DNA from: Granulicella sp. L46
GTDB taxonomy: Bacteria > Acidobacteriota > Terriglobia > Terriglobales > Acidobacteriaceae
Reading direction: 5' to 3'
Length of the DNA stretch: 64,000 nucleotides
NCBI RefSeq assembly: GCF_009765785.1
Contig: NZ_LMUT01000012.1
Span: 839,551 to 903,550 of the forward strand
Shown: one piece after another, positions 8,006 through 15,416 of the stretch
How positions within the stretch are numbered: position 1 is the first letter of the stretch
Layout: each line of letters begins with the position of its first letter
Notes under the pieces: model-generated
Told to the model about the DNA's origin: nothing
Seen by the model: only the letters and a program-made list of their open reading frames with translations
The model's database searches: none
Program-made: the position numbers and the translations under genes

Positions 8006-8623
8006 ATGCCCGACTACTTCACCCTCTTCTCCCTTCCGCAGCATCTTCACGTCGATCTCGCCGCCCTCGAGAAGACCTTCTACGCCCAATCGCGCAAGCT
8101 ACACCCGGACCGCTTCGCCGCCAAACCTGCAGCCGAACAACAAGCCGCGCTAGCAGCCAGCTCGCAACTCAACGACGCCTACCGCACCCTCCGCGACCCC
8201 ATCCTCCGCACCGAATACCTCCTCTCCCTCCAGGGCATCCAGCTAGAAGAACAATCCCGCGCCGCCACCGACCTGGCGAAAGCCACCGGCACCGCGAAGA
8301 AGCAAGTGGCCCCACCCGACCTCCTCGAAGAAGCCTTCGAACTCAACATGGCCCTCGAAGAAATGCGCGAAGCTGTCGAATCACAAGCCGATCCGGACCC
8401 AAACGTCCTGACCGATCTCGAGACCGCCCGCACCAAATTCACCGCGATGCTGGCCGAAACCCAGCAGCAACTAGAGTCCCTCTGGACCCAATGGGACACC
8501 GCAGTCGACGCCGACAACGACGCCGCAAAGGAATCCGCCAAGCAGGCCATGGTCGCCCTCCTCAACCGCCGCAGCTACATCCGCAACCTCGTCCGCGACG
8601 TCAACACCGCCCTCGACCTCTAG
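8006..8623 (+). CDS. hscB: Fe-S cluster assembly co-chaperone HscB
   Basis: HscB is the J-domain protein that brings IscU to the HscA chaperone and stimulates its ATPase. The N-terminal ~70 residues form a J domain with the obligatory HPD at 33-35 (KLHPDRF) and the end motif LNDAYRTLRDPILRTEYLL. The C-terminal domain (residues ~105-205) is the helical IscU-binding part; it contains EEAFELNMALEEMREA. At 205 residues it is longer than E. coli HscB (171), with an Ala/Thr/Lys linker at ~87-103. It lies 6.5 kb from iscA and 8.2 kb from hscA, unlike the compact isc operons of proteobacteria. Confidence 0.95.
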   Translation: MPDYFTLFSLPQHLHVDLAALEKTFYAQSRKLHPDRFAAKPAAEQQAALAASSQLNDAYRTLRDPILRTEYLLSLQGIQLEEQSRAATDLAKATGTAKKQVAPPDLLEEAFELNMALEEMREAVESQADPDPNVLTDLETARTKFTAMLAETQQQLESLWTQWDTAVDADNDAAKESAKQAMVALLNRRSYIRNLVRDVNTALDL

Positions 8624-8641
8624 CCCTCCAGGAACTCACCC

Positions 8642-9049
8642 ATGCCGCTAGTCCGCATCTCCGTCTACAACTCCATGACCGCCGCCACCAAACGCCTCGT
8701 GGCCGACGCCGTCTACGATTCCATGCGCACCACCCTCGGCATCCCCGAAGGCGATCGCTTCATCATCCTCTCCGCCCACGCACCCAACGAGCTCTTCGTC
8801 GACCTCAACTTCATGGGCATGAACCGTACCAACAACTTCGTTCTCGTCCACGCAACCATCCGTCGCGGCCGCTCCACCGAAATCAAGCAAGCCTTCTACA
8901 AAGAGACCGCGCGCCTACTCCAGGAACGCGCCGCTATCGAACCCGACAACGTCATGATCGTCGTCTCCGAAAACGATCTCGCCGATTGGTCCTTCGGTCG
9001 CGGAGAGGCGCAGTACGTCCTCAATCCGCCACCAGCGAAGCCAGCATAG
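8642..9049 (+). CDS. Tautomerase family protein
   Basis: The 135-residue product keeps the N-terminal proline (Pro2 once Met is removed) that acts as catalytic base in 4-oxalocrotonate tautomerase and MIF-like enzymes. The sequence MPLVRISVYNS, the central ILSAHAPNEL and the C-terminal NDLADWSFGRGEAQYV match the tautomerase_2 group. Probable role: keto-enol tautomerisation of an unknown small molecule in the cytoplasm. AGGAA lies 8 bases before the ATG. It starts 18 bases after the hscB stop and is likely co-transcribed, though a link to Fe-S assembly is not evident. Confidence 0.88.
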   Translation: MPLVRISVYNSMTAATKRLVADAVYDSMRTTLGIPEGDRFIILSAHAPNELFVDLNFMGMNRTNNFVLVHATIRRGRSTEIKQAFYKETARLLQERAAIEPDNVMIVVSENDLADWSFGRGEAQYVLNPPPAKPA

Positions 9050-9126
9050 GCACCCCCATAACCTTTCGTATTCCCACCTGCGATCCACCGCCCTCCGCAC
9101 CCCGGCAAATGCTATCTACTTCGAAT

Positions 9127-10008
9127 ATGCGTCCGCTCCGCCGAGCCCTCTTCGCCGTCGTCCTCGCGACCACCAGCCTCATCGCGACTGCCCAGTCCAA
9201 TCCCAACTGGACCACGCCCCTTACCCCTTTCCGCATCGCGCCAAACCTCTACTACGTCGGCAGCCGCGACCTCGCCTCCTACCTAATCACCACGCCCGCC
9301 GGCGACATCCTCATCAACTCCAACCTAGTCTCTTCACCCCCACAAATCCGTCACAGCGTCGAGCAGCTAGGCTTCCACTTCTCCGACATCAAGATCCTTC
9401 TCATCAGCCACGCTCACTCCGACCACGCCGGCGGCAGCGCAGAAATCCTCAAGCAAACCCACGCAAAATACATGGTCATGGACGCCGATGTCTCCTCTAT
9501 AGAAACCGGCGGCCGCACCGACTTCGCCCACTTCAAACCCTTCCCCGCAGCCCACGTCGACCGTACCCTCCACGACGGCAGTACCGTTCAACTCGGCGGT
9601 ATAACCCTAACCGCGCACAAGACCGCCGGCCACACTCCCGGCTGCACCACCTGGACCACGCAAGTCGTCGAAGACCACAAGCCCCTCAACGTAGTCATAG
9701 TCTGCAGCGTCACCGCGCTCGACGAGTACCACTTAGTCTCCACACCCCACCACCCCGCGTCTTACCCCGGCATCTCGCAAGACTTTGCCCACACCTTCAC
9801 CGAGCTCGAAGCCCTCCCCTGTGACATCTTCCTAAGCTCCCACGGCGAATACTTCGACCTACTCAACAAGGTAGCCCTCATGAAGACCGAAGGCCCCTCC
9901 GTCTGGATCGACCCCGACGGCTACAAGCGAGCCATCGCCCACAGCCGCGCAGCCTTCGAAGCCGACCTGGCCCGCCAGCAAGCCACCGCAACAAAACCTC
10001 CTCGGTAG
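9127..10008 (+). CDS. Subclass B3 metallo-beta-lactamase-like hydrolase, secreted
   Basis: The 293-residue product has a signal peptide (MRPLRRALFAVVLATTSLIA, cleavage near TAQ) and the complete set of subclass B3 zinc ligands: H95, H97, D99 and H100 in HAHSDHAGG, H169 in AGHTPGC, and H239 in SSHGEY. Ser194 in IVCSVTA sits where B3 enzymes carry Ser221, and the LNVVIVCS context recalls BJP-1-type enzymes. B3 enzymes hydrolyse beta-lactams including carbapenems, but the fold is also used for other substrates. The start at 9127 is preferred to 9109 as the signal peptide begins there; an open frame extending to 8491 is a shadow over the two preceding genes. Confidence 0.87.
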   Translation: MRPLRRALFAVVLATTSLIATAQSNPNWTTPLTPFRIAPNLYYVGSRDLASYLITTPAGDILINSNLVSSPPQIRHSVEQLGFHFSDIKILLISHAHSDHAGGSAEILKQTHAKYMVMDADVSSIETGGRTDFAHFKPFPAAHVDRTLHDGSTVQLGGITLTAHKTAGHTPGCTTWTTQVVEDHKPLNVVIVCSVTALDEYHLVSTPHHPASYPGISQDFAHTFTELEALPCDIFLSSHGEYFDLLNKVALMKTEGPSVWIDPDGYKRAIAHSRAAFEADLARQQATATKPPR

Positions 10009-10040
10009 AGCTCCAACCGCCCCGCATTTGCATTTGCTTT

Positions 10041-10208
10041 TCTGGCTGTCATCCCGCAGGGATCTGCTTCTTCTTTTGCTCTTGTTGTTGCTCCTTACAT
10101 GCTCTTGCCTTTCTGGCTGTCATTCCGAGCGCAGCCGGGGTCCCCAACGGGCGTTCTTTGCCCGCTGGGGTGGGAGCGAGGAACCTGCTGTCTCCCATTC
10201 TTGCCATA
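10041..10208. repeat. TGTCATTCCGAGCG-type extragenic repeat with T/G/C-rich low-complexity tract
   Basis: Two copies of CTGGCTGTCAT(T/C)CCG (10041 and 10112) flank a tract built from CTTTTGCTCTTGTTGTTGC-like units. The second copy continues into GAGGAACCTGCTGTCTCCC and ends ATTCTTGCCAT. Close relatives lie at 18914-19142 and 19709-19755. Non-coding; it fills the gap between two convergent genes. Confidence 0.8.
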
Positions 10209-10221
10209 GCTAGAAGCCGCT

Positions 10222-10695
10222 CTACTTCCTCTTCAACCCCGCCAAATGATGCAGATCATGCCCCGCCATAATCTCCACCAGCGTCCACAAAGTCTCATCG
10301 CCTCCACGCTCCGGATGCGTATACCCCTTCTTCTTATCAGCCTCAGTAATCGCTCCAACGAACGCAACATTCCAAGCTCGCAGCGCCTTGAACGTAGTCC
10401 ACGCAAGCTCGAACGAATACGCGTCATACACCTTCGCCCACGCATCCTGCTCAAACGGCTGGATCGTCACATGATCTTCGCCGTACACCTGCCGCAGCCG
10501 CCACCCCCACGCAATCTCGCAGTCCGCCAGGTGCGCAACAATCTCCCGCACATTCCACTTTCCCGGAGCCGGCCGCGCCTCAATCTCTGCCGAACTTGAC
10601 CCATCCAGAATCATCCCCAGCCGCACCGGCGTCTCTGCAATCACCTTCGCAGCATCGCGCCCTTCCAGCAACCCTACATACGGAACTCCACTCAT
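10222..10695 (-). CDS. DinB family protein
   Basis: DinB-fold proteins are four-helix bundles with a metal site of three histidines. Here one His is in the segment VAHLADCEIAW and a pair is in AGHDLHHLAG near the C-terminus, matching the family. The APGKWNVREIVAHL signature is typical of DinB_2 members. The 157-residue length is usual. The ATG at 10695 follows a strong GGAGGTG with proper spacing; the frame open to 10791 has no such site. Some members are thiol-dependent S-transferases; no specific substrate can be named here. Divergent from the aldo/keto reductase. Confidence 0.88.
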   Translation of the reverse strand: MSGVPYVGLLEGRDAAKVIAETPVRLGMILDGSSSAEIEARPAPGKWNVREIVAHLADCEIAWGWRLRQVYGEDHVTIQPFEQDAWAKVYDAYSFELAWTTFKALRAWNVAFVGAITEADKKKGYTHPERGGDETLWTLVEIMAGHDLHHLAGLKRK

Positions 10696-10820
10696 CCTCA
10701 CACCTCCGTCTTCCGCTATCATCATCTCCCGCGCCCCTGCTGTACAGCCCCATTCTGCTTCCTCTCTTCCACCGCGAGCATCCAATCCCACACCGCCGCA
10801 CTCGGCATAAAGGATCCCAC

Positions 10821-11882
10821 ATGCAATACAAAACTCTCGGCGACACCGGCCTGCTCGTCTCCCAACTCTGCTTCGGCTGCATGACCTTCCACGGCGGCAC
10901 GGGCATGTTCAAAGCCATCGGCACCGTCGACCAGCCCACCGCCGACTCCCTCGTCCAATCTTCCATCAACGCCGGCATCAACTTCTTCGATACCGCCGAC
11001 GTCTACTCCGAAGGCGAGAGCGAAAAGACCCTCGGCCAGTCCCTCAAGAATCTCAACATCGCGCGCAAAGATGTCGTCATCGCCACCAAGGTCTACGGTC
11101 GCGTCGGCCCCGGCCGCAACGACATCGGCGCCTCCCGCGGCCACATCATGGACTCCATCGACGGCAGTCTCCGCCGCCTCCAGACCGACCACATCGACCT
11201 CTACCAGATCCACGGCAACGACTCGATCACACCCCTCGACGAAACCCTCCGAGCACTCGACGACCTCGTCACCTCCGGCAAAGTCCGCTACATCGGAATC
11301 TCCAACTGGCAGGCATGGAAGATCGCCAAGGCCCTCACCATCTCCCACTTCCGCAACCTCGCCCGCTTCGACACCCTGCAGGCCTACTACTCCATCGCCG
11401 GCCGCGATCTCGAACGGGAAATCGTCCCTCTCCTCGAAGCAGAAAAGACCGGCCTCCTCGTCTGGAGCCCGCTAGCCGGAGGCCTCCTCTCCGGAAAATT
11501 CTCCCGCGAAAATCAGAAGCCAGCCGACTCTCGCCGCTCCAACTTCGACTTCCCCCTCGTCGACAAGGAACGCACCTGGCGCATCCTCGACGTCATCGCC
11601 CCCATCGCCAAAGCCCACAACTGTTCCGCCGCGCGCATCTCGCTCGCGTGGCTTCTCGCCAAGCCCGTAGTCACCAGCATCATCATCGGAGCCAAGCGCC
11701 TCGACCAGCTCGAAGACAACATCGCCGCCACCGAACTCCAATTCACCCCCGACGAGCTCAAGCAGCTGGACGACGTCAGCGCCCTGCCCCCCGAGTACCC
11801 CGGCTGGATGCTTCAAACCCAGGGCTCCAACCGCCTCGACCCCAGCGTCCAACGCTTCGCCCCACCCACAGAAAAGAAGTAG
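10821..11882 (+). CDS. Aldo/keto reductase
   Basis: NAD(P)H-dependent carbonyl reductase of the AKR superfamily, 353 residues. The catalytic tetrad is visible: Asp57 and Tyr62 in FFDTADVY, Lys90 in ATKVYG and His131 in YQIHGND. The cofactor-binding end motif SIIIGAKRLDQLEDN is present. The ending YPGWMLQTQGSNRL is common to a subgroup in soil bacteria. AAAGGA lies 7 bases before the ATG at 10821; upstream in-frame extension to 10596 is antisense to the dinB-like gene and is rejected. Substrate unknown. Confidence 0.93.
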   Translation: MQYKTLGDTGLLVSQLCFGCMTFHGGTGMFKAIGTVDQPTADSLVQSSINAGINFFDTADVYSEGESEKTLGQSLKNLNIARKDVVIATKVYGRVGPGRNDIGASRGHIMDSIDGSLRRLQTDHIDLYQIHGNDSITPLDETLRALDDLVTSGKVRYIGISNWQAWKIAKALTISHFRNLARFDTLQAYYSIAGRDLEREIVPLLEAEKTGLLVWSPLAGGLLSGKFSRENQKPADSRRSNFDFPLVDKERTWRILDVIAPIAKAHNCSAARISLAWLLAKPVVTSIIIGAKRLDQLEDNIAATELQFTPDELKQLDDVSALPPEYPGWMLQTQGSNRLDPSVQRFAPPTEKK

Positions 11883-11917
11883 CCCATCGCCGGCGGTCCC
11901 CTCCGACCGCCGGCGAT

Positions 11918-12346
11918 CTACTCACTGCTCCAAGGGTTATAGCTGCCGACCCACCACACATGACCCTCGAGATCACGACACGCGAAGGCCTTCCCGCCAT
12001 AGTCAGGCGCGGTCAGCTCCTGCACAATCTCCGCCCCTGCCTTCTTCGCCGCCGCATACACCGCATCGCAATCCTCTACGATCAGCGTCAGCCCCACCGT
12101 TTCGCGTCCGCCCGTCTCCGCAAGCGTCGTCATATGCTTCGCGAATTCGCCGGCATTCCCCTCCGACCCAAGCATCAGCATCCCCGCACCGTGCGTCAGT
12201 TGCGCATGGGCGACCGTGCCGTCGGGCCCCTCATATACCGCCTGCTTGTTGAAACCAAATACCCGCACCAGCCACTCAATGGCCGCATGAGCATCGCGAT
12301 ACCGCACACTCGGAATCATCGTCGAACCTGCAATCGTTGTTTTCAT
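11918..12346 (-). CDS. VOC (glyoxalase/bleomycin resistance) family protein, copy 1
   Basis: The 142-residue product contains a single VOC unit: MIPSVRYRDAHAAIEWLVRV, then AHAQLTHGAGMLMLG, a central TLIVEDCDAVYAAAKKAGAE and the ending GKAFACRDLEGHVWWVGSY. It is closely similar to the protein at 13310-13714 and the two flank an AraC regulator, all on the minus strand. The usual metal ligands of VOC enzymes are only partly evident, so a binding or antibiotic-sequestering role is as likely as catalysis. The ATG at 12346 is preferred; an upstream extension to 12430 overlaps the AraC gene. Confidence 0.87.
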   Translation of the reverse strand: MKTTIAGSTMIPSVRYRDAHAAIEWLVRVFGFNKQAVYEGPDGTVAHAQLTHGAGMLMLGSEGNAGEFAKHMTTLAETGGRETVGLTLIVEDCDAVYAAAKKAGAEIVQELTAPDYGGKAFACRDLEGHVWWVGSYNPWSSE

Positions 12347-12402
12347 GAACCAACAATCCCACGAATCCATCCGCTCTGTCTTGGAAAAAACGGCGCCCGT
12401 CC

Positions 12403-13254
12403 TCACGCAACCGGAACATGATTGCTCCACGTCCTGTGCGCCGCAGAATAAGTAGTCGGGCTCACTCCCGAAAACGCATGAAAATCATTCGCGAAATGCG
12501 ACTGATCATAATAGCCACAATCAATCGCCAACTCCGCCCACGGAATCTCGACACCATTGTGCAAACGCTGCACCACACGTTGAAACCGGCAAACCCGCGC
12601 ATACAACTTCGGCGTCAGCCCCACCTGCCGGCTGAACACCTCCGTAAACCGTCGCGCGCTATACCCAATCTCGCGTGTCAACGACGCAATCCGTACCACC
12701 GAAGGGTCATGTTGAATCGTCGCCACCGCGAACCTCACGACAGCCTCTTGCGCCGTCTCCGTCCGGGTCCGAAGCCGCGCGCACAAAAATCGCTCCAGGC
12801 AATTGAACTTCGCCGCGACCTCCGGCTCCTCGAGCAACCTGTCGCGCAACCCACTGGCCTCTGTTCCGAATACATCCGCCAGCGGCGTCTCGCGGTCCCG
12901 AAACACATCCGCCGACTCGCCCATAAATTGCAGCAAGGCTCCCGGCCGAAACACCACCCCCATCACCTCATCCAGCTCTACCGTGTCGATCAGCACATAC
13001 CGCGTCTGCATCCCCACCAGCACCGACGCGGCCAGTGGCGCACCCGCCTTCGGCAACACGTCACCCCGCTGCAGCGCCGCGGCCAGCGGACGCAAATCCG
13101 CAATCCGTTCATGCGCAAGGTTCACAATCATCTGCATCGACCCATTCGGCAGCACCCGCTCCATCCGGTGCGCCTGCACGCCCCCGCGCGCGTACCAGAT
13201 CGAGCTCACATACTGTGCCAGCGCACCACCGGTTTTCCGCTGCAGATAAACCAT
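12403..13254 (-). CDS. AraC family transcriptional regulator
   Basis: The 283-residue protein has an N-terminal domain of the type found in DUF6597-like AraC regulators (residues ~1-150, with ERVLPNGSMQMIVNL and VVFRPGALLQF) and a C-terminal AraC double helix-turn-helix (residues ~170-270) with IASLTREIGYSARRFTEVF and the signature ELAIDCGYYDQSHFANDF. It lies between two paralogous VOC genes on the same strand, with gaps of about 56 bases on each side, and is probably their regulator. Confidence 0.92.
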   Translation of the reverse strand: MVYLQRKTGGALAQYVSSIWYARGGVQAHRMERVLPNGSMQMIVNLAHERIADLRPLAAALQRGDVLPKAGAPLAASVLVGMQTRYVLIDTVELDEVMGVVFRPGALLQFMGESADVFRDRETPLADVFGTEASGLRDRLLEEPEVAAKFNCLERFLCARLRTRTETAQEAVVRFAVATIQHDPSVVRIASLTREIGYSARRFTEVFSRQVGLTPKLYARVCRFQRVVQRLHNGVEIPWAELAIDCGYYDQSHFANDFHAFSGVSPTTYSAAHRTWSNHVPVA

Positions 13255-13309
13255 AGCGTTACCCTGCAGCGATTCTAAGCACCTATTCGGTCGTCGTAAA
13301 TCTACGCCC

Positions 13310-13714
13310 TCACGACACCCACGGATCGTACTCGCCCACCGACCACATATACCCTTCCGGATCCTTCACCGTGAACGCCTTCCCGCCGTACTCCATCTCC
13401 CTCAACTCCATCACCACCTCTGCCCCCTCAGCCTTCACCCGCTTCCACACCGGCTCGCAATCTTTCACCACCAAATACAGCGGCGACGTCACCTTTCCCC
13501 CAATCTCCTCCGGCATCGCATACGCGTGCGACAGCGGGCCCTTATTCGACGCTGATCCCAGCATTAACATCCCCGTCCCACCAAACGTCAGCTGCGCATG
13601 CGCCACCGTCTCGTCCGGGCCTTCATACACCGCCTGCCGTTTGCACCCCAGCACGCGCTCCAGCCACTCAATCGCCGCATGCGCATCCTTGTACCGCACG
13701 CTCGGAATCAGCAT
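13310..13714 (-). CDS. VOC family protein, copy 2
   Basis: The 134-residue product (MLIPSVRYKDAHAAIEWLER) is a clear paralogue of the protein at 11918-12346: the same start, the same YEGPD-TVAHAQLT and GGKAF-DPEGY segments. GGAGGTG lies 6 bases before the ATG. As the first gene of the VOC-AraC-VOC set it is probably transcribed from a promoter around 13730-13800. Likely role is binding or modifying a small, possibly toxic, compound; the compound is not evident. Confidence 0.88.
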   Translation of the reverse strand: MLIPSVRYKDAHAAIEWLERVLGCKRQAVYEGPDETVAHAQLTFGGTGMLMLGSASNKGPLSHAYAMPEEIGGKVTSPLYLVVKDCEPVWKRVKAEGAEVVMELREMEYGGKAFTVKDPEGYMWSVGEYDPWVS

Positions 13715-13934
13715 CGATCCACCTCCCCGACCATCATCGCGCCGCAGTTCAAGCCCTGTACAGTTAATTCCAATTGAATCCCCCAGTCCATTCAGTCGGA
13801 CACGTCATGCTTGCCTGCTCCATGCTTGTCCTCTCTCCCGAAGACAGACCCGCAGCCTGACACCCTCTCGGCGTCCCGAAATTAAGTTCGCCGGTCATCG
13901 TCATCGGCGATTATCCTGTTCCCGGAGAAACATC

Positions 13935-14462
13935 ATGGCCGACAACCAAACCAAGTCCGGAGCACTTCTGAGCTGGATCGGTGGAATCGCCGCAACCGTG
14001 ATCGCCGGCGTCCTCGTCTACCACTTCACGATCCCGCCCACCCCAACGCCCCCGCCGCCTTCCACTCAAGTCGGCCTCAACGGATTCGTCGAAGACGATG
14101 TCACCCAGAAACCCGTCGTCGACGCCATCGTTACCGCCGACCTCGGCGCCCAACTAGCCTCCCAGCCCACCGACAGCCAGGGACGCTACGCCTTCATCAT
14201 GAACAGCACGACACCGCCCGCACAAAGCATCAACATTGACGTCCTCGTCGCCGGCTACGAGCGCTACACCGCCACTGTCCCCATCGCCTCCGGTGACAAC
14301 TTCGCCGGAATCCAGCTCCAACCCGTCCCCGCACCCGTCGCCCCAACCCCACCAGGGCAACCCGTCGCGCCCGTAAGACTCCCTCCCAAGCCGACACTCA
14401 TCCTGCACATGCCCAGGAACTACAACATCCGCACCGATACCACCGCCCTCAGACCAAAGTAA
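13935..14462 (+). CDS. Membrane-anchored carboxypeptidase-regulatory-like domain protein
   Basis: The 175-residue product has one N-terminal membrane segment (WIGGIAATVIAGVLVYHF), a Pro-rich linker, and a single beta-sandwich domain of the CarboxypepD_reg type (residues ~45-135: GFVEDDVTQKPVVDAIVTAD ... DSQGRYAF ... VAGYERYTATV). A second Pro-rich stretch follows. Such domains, frequent in Acidobacteria, are thought to mediate protein or glycan contacts outside the inner membrane. CCCGGAG precedes the ATG. An upstream extension to 13371 is antisense to the VOC gene and is rejected. Confidence 0.75.
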   Translation: MADNQTKSGALLSWIGGIAATVIAGVLVYHFTIPPTPTPPPPSTQVGLNGFVEDDVTQKPVVDAIVTADLGAQLASQPTDSQGRYAFIMNSTTPPAQSINIDVLVAGYERYTATVPIASGDNFAGIQLQPVPAPVAPTPPGQPVAPVRLPPKPTLILHMPRNYNIRTDTTALRPK

Positions 14463-14472
14463 AAATTCTCAT

Positions 14473-14517
14473 GCAACCGCAAGGTTGCTCTTTTGCCCTG
14501 CTTGCACTAATATGCAA
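14473..14517 (+). promoter_or_regulatory. Promoter with two palindromes, probable ArsR-type operator
   Basis: A near-consensus promoter is visible: TTGCTC (14485-14490), a 17-base spacer, TAATAT (14508-14513), 19 bases before the SRPBCC ATG. A perfect palindrome GCAACC-GCAA-GGTTGC (14473-14488) overlaps the -35, and TTGCA-CTAATA-TGCAA (14502-14517) covers the -10. Both share the half-site TGCAA. This placement would let a dimeric repressor block RNA polymerase; the ArsR protein encoded downstream is the obvious candidate. Confidence 0.7.
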
Positions 14518-14531
14518 CCAAGAGGTTTCCC

Positions 14532-14999
14532 ATGGAATCCAACCGCGCCGAAAACGTTATCGAAAAATCCATCGAACTCAACGCCCCCGTCTCCCGCGTC
14601 TGGCAAGCCCTCACCGACCACCGCCAGTTTGGCGAATGGTTCCGCGTCCACCTCGACGCCCCCTTCCAGCCCGGCCAGCCCTCCACCGGCCACATCACCC
14701 ATCCCGGCTATGAACACGTCCGCTGGGAAGCCGTCATCCAGAAGCTCGAGCCCGAGCACACCTTCTCCTTCACCTGGCATCCCTACGCCATTGACCCCGC
14801 CGTCGACTACTCCCACGAAACCCCCACCCTCGTCGAGTTCACCCTCTCCCCAACCAACACCGGCACCCTCCTCCGCGTCACCGAATCCGGCTTCGAAAAC
14901 ATCCCCGCCGCTCGCCGCCCCAAAGCCTTCCTCATGAACGATGGTGGCTGGGCCGCGCAGATGCACAACATCGAGGCCTATGTCGCCCAGCACCCTTAA
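14532..14999 (+). CDS. SRPBCC family (AHSA1-like) protein
   Basis: The 155-residue product is a START/Bet v1-like fold protein: ENVIEKSIELNAPVSRVWQALTD at the N-terminus, then FGEWFRVHLDAPF, and the C-terminal helix with GGWAAQMHNIEAYV. Members bind hydrophobic ligands in a central cavity; many occur beside ArsR regulators in bacteria with unknown ligands. Here the SRPBCC gene is first and the ArsR gene second with a 20-base overlap, and a palindrome-rich promoter lies upstream, so the two form a self-regulated unit. Confidence 0.9.
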   Translation: MESNRAENVIEKSIELNAPVSRVWQALTDHRQFGEWFRVHLDAPFQPGQPSTGHITHPGYEHVRWEAVIQKLEPEHTFSFTWHPYAIDPAVDYSHETPTLVEFTLSPTNTGTLLRVTESGFENIPAARRPKAFLMNDGGWAAQMHNIEAYVAQHP

Positions 15000-15342
15000 G
15001 CCCCGCCCCCTCAACCACCGCACGCACAGCCACGCCCCGCTCTTCGCCGCCCTCGGCGATGAAACCCGTCTGTCCCTCCTCACCAAACTCAGCGCCGGCC
15101 AGCAACGCTCCATCACCGACCTCGCCCACAACTCCCCGCTCACCCGCCAGGCCATCACCAAGCACCTCCGCGTCCTCGAGCGCGCACACATCGTCCGCTG
15201 CACCCGCTCCGGCCGCGAGCGCCTCTACGAGCTCGACCCCCTCCCCGTCCAGTCCCTAAAAAACTACCTCGACGCCCTCTCCAACCAATGGGACGCCGCC
15301 CTCACCCGCCTCCGCACCTTCGTCGAATCCGAACACAGCTAA
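14980..15342 (+). CDS. ArsR family winged-helix regulator
   Basis: The 120-residue product has the ArsR winged-helix core: LFAALGDETRLSLLTKLS, then ITDLAHNSPLTRQAITKHLR as the recognition helix-turn-helix and RSGRERLYELDP as the wing. No metal-binding CxC motif is present, so it belongs to the non-metal group found with SRPBCC proteins. The ATG at 14980 lies inside the preceding gene (GAGG just upstream), which implies translational coupling; the frame is open back to 14941. It probably represses the promoter at 14473-14517. Confidence 0.9.
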   Translation: MSPSTLKPRPLNHRTHSHAPLFAALGDETRLSLLTKLSAGQQRSITDLAHNSPLTRQAITKHLRVLERAHIVRCTRSGRERLYELDPLPVQSLKNYLDALSNQWDAALTRLRTFVESEHS

Positions 15343-15416
15343 CATCTTCTGACATCTTCAGCAGGCCGTGCTCTTATACTTGGTTTTGCACTGAGCGGCA
15401 CCGATGAAGGGCAAAC

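Noticed and set aside
8491-9126. N-terminal extension of the metallo-beta-lactamase frame
   Set aside because: It overlaps hscB and the tautomerase gene in another frame, is Arg/His/Pro-rich as expected for a shadow, and precedes a good signal peptide at 9127.
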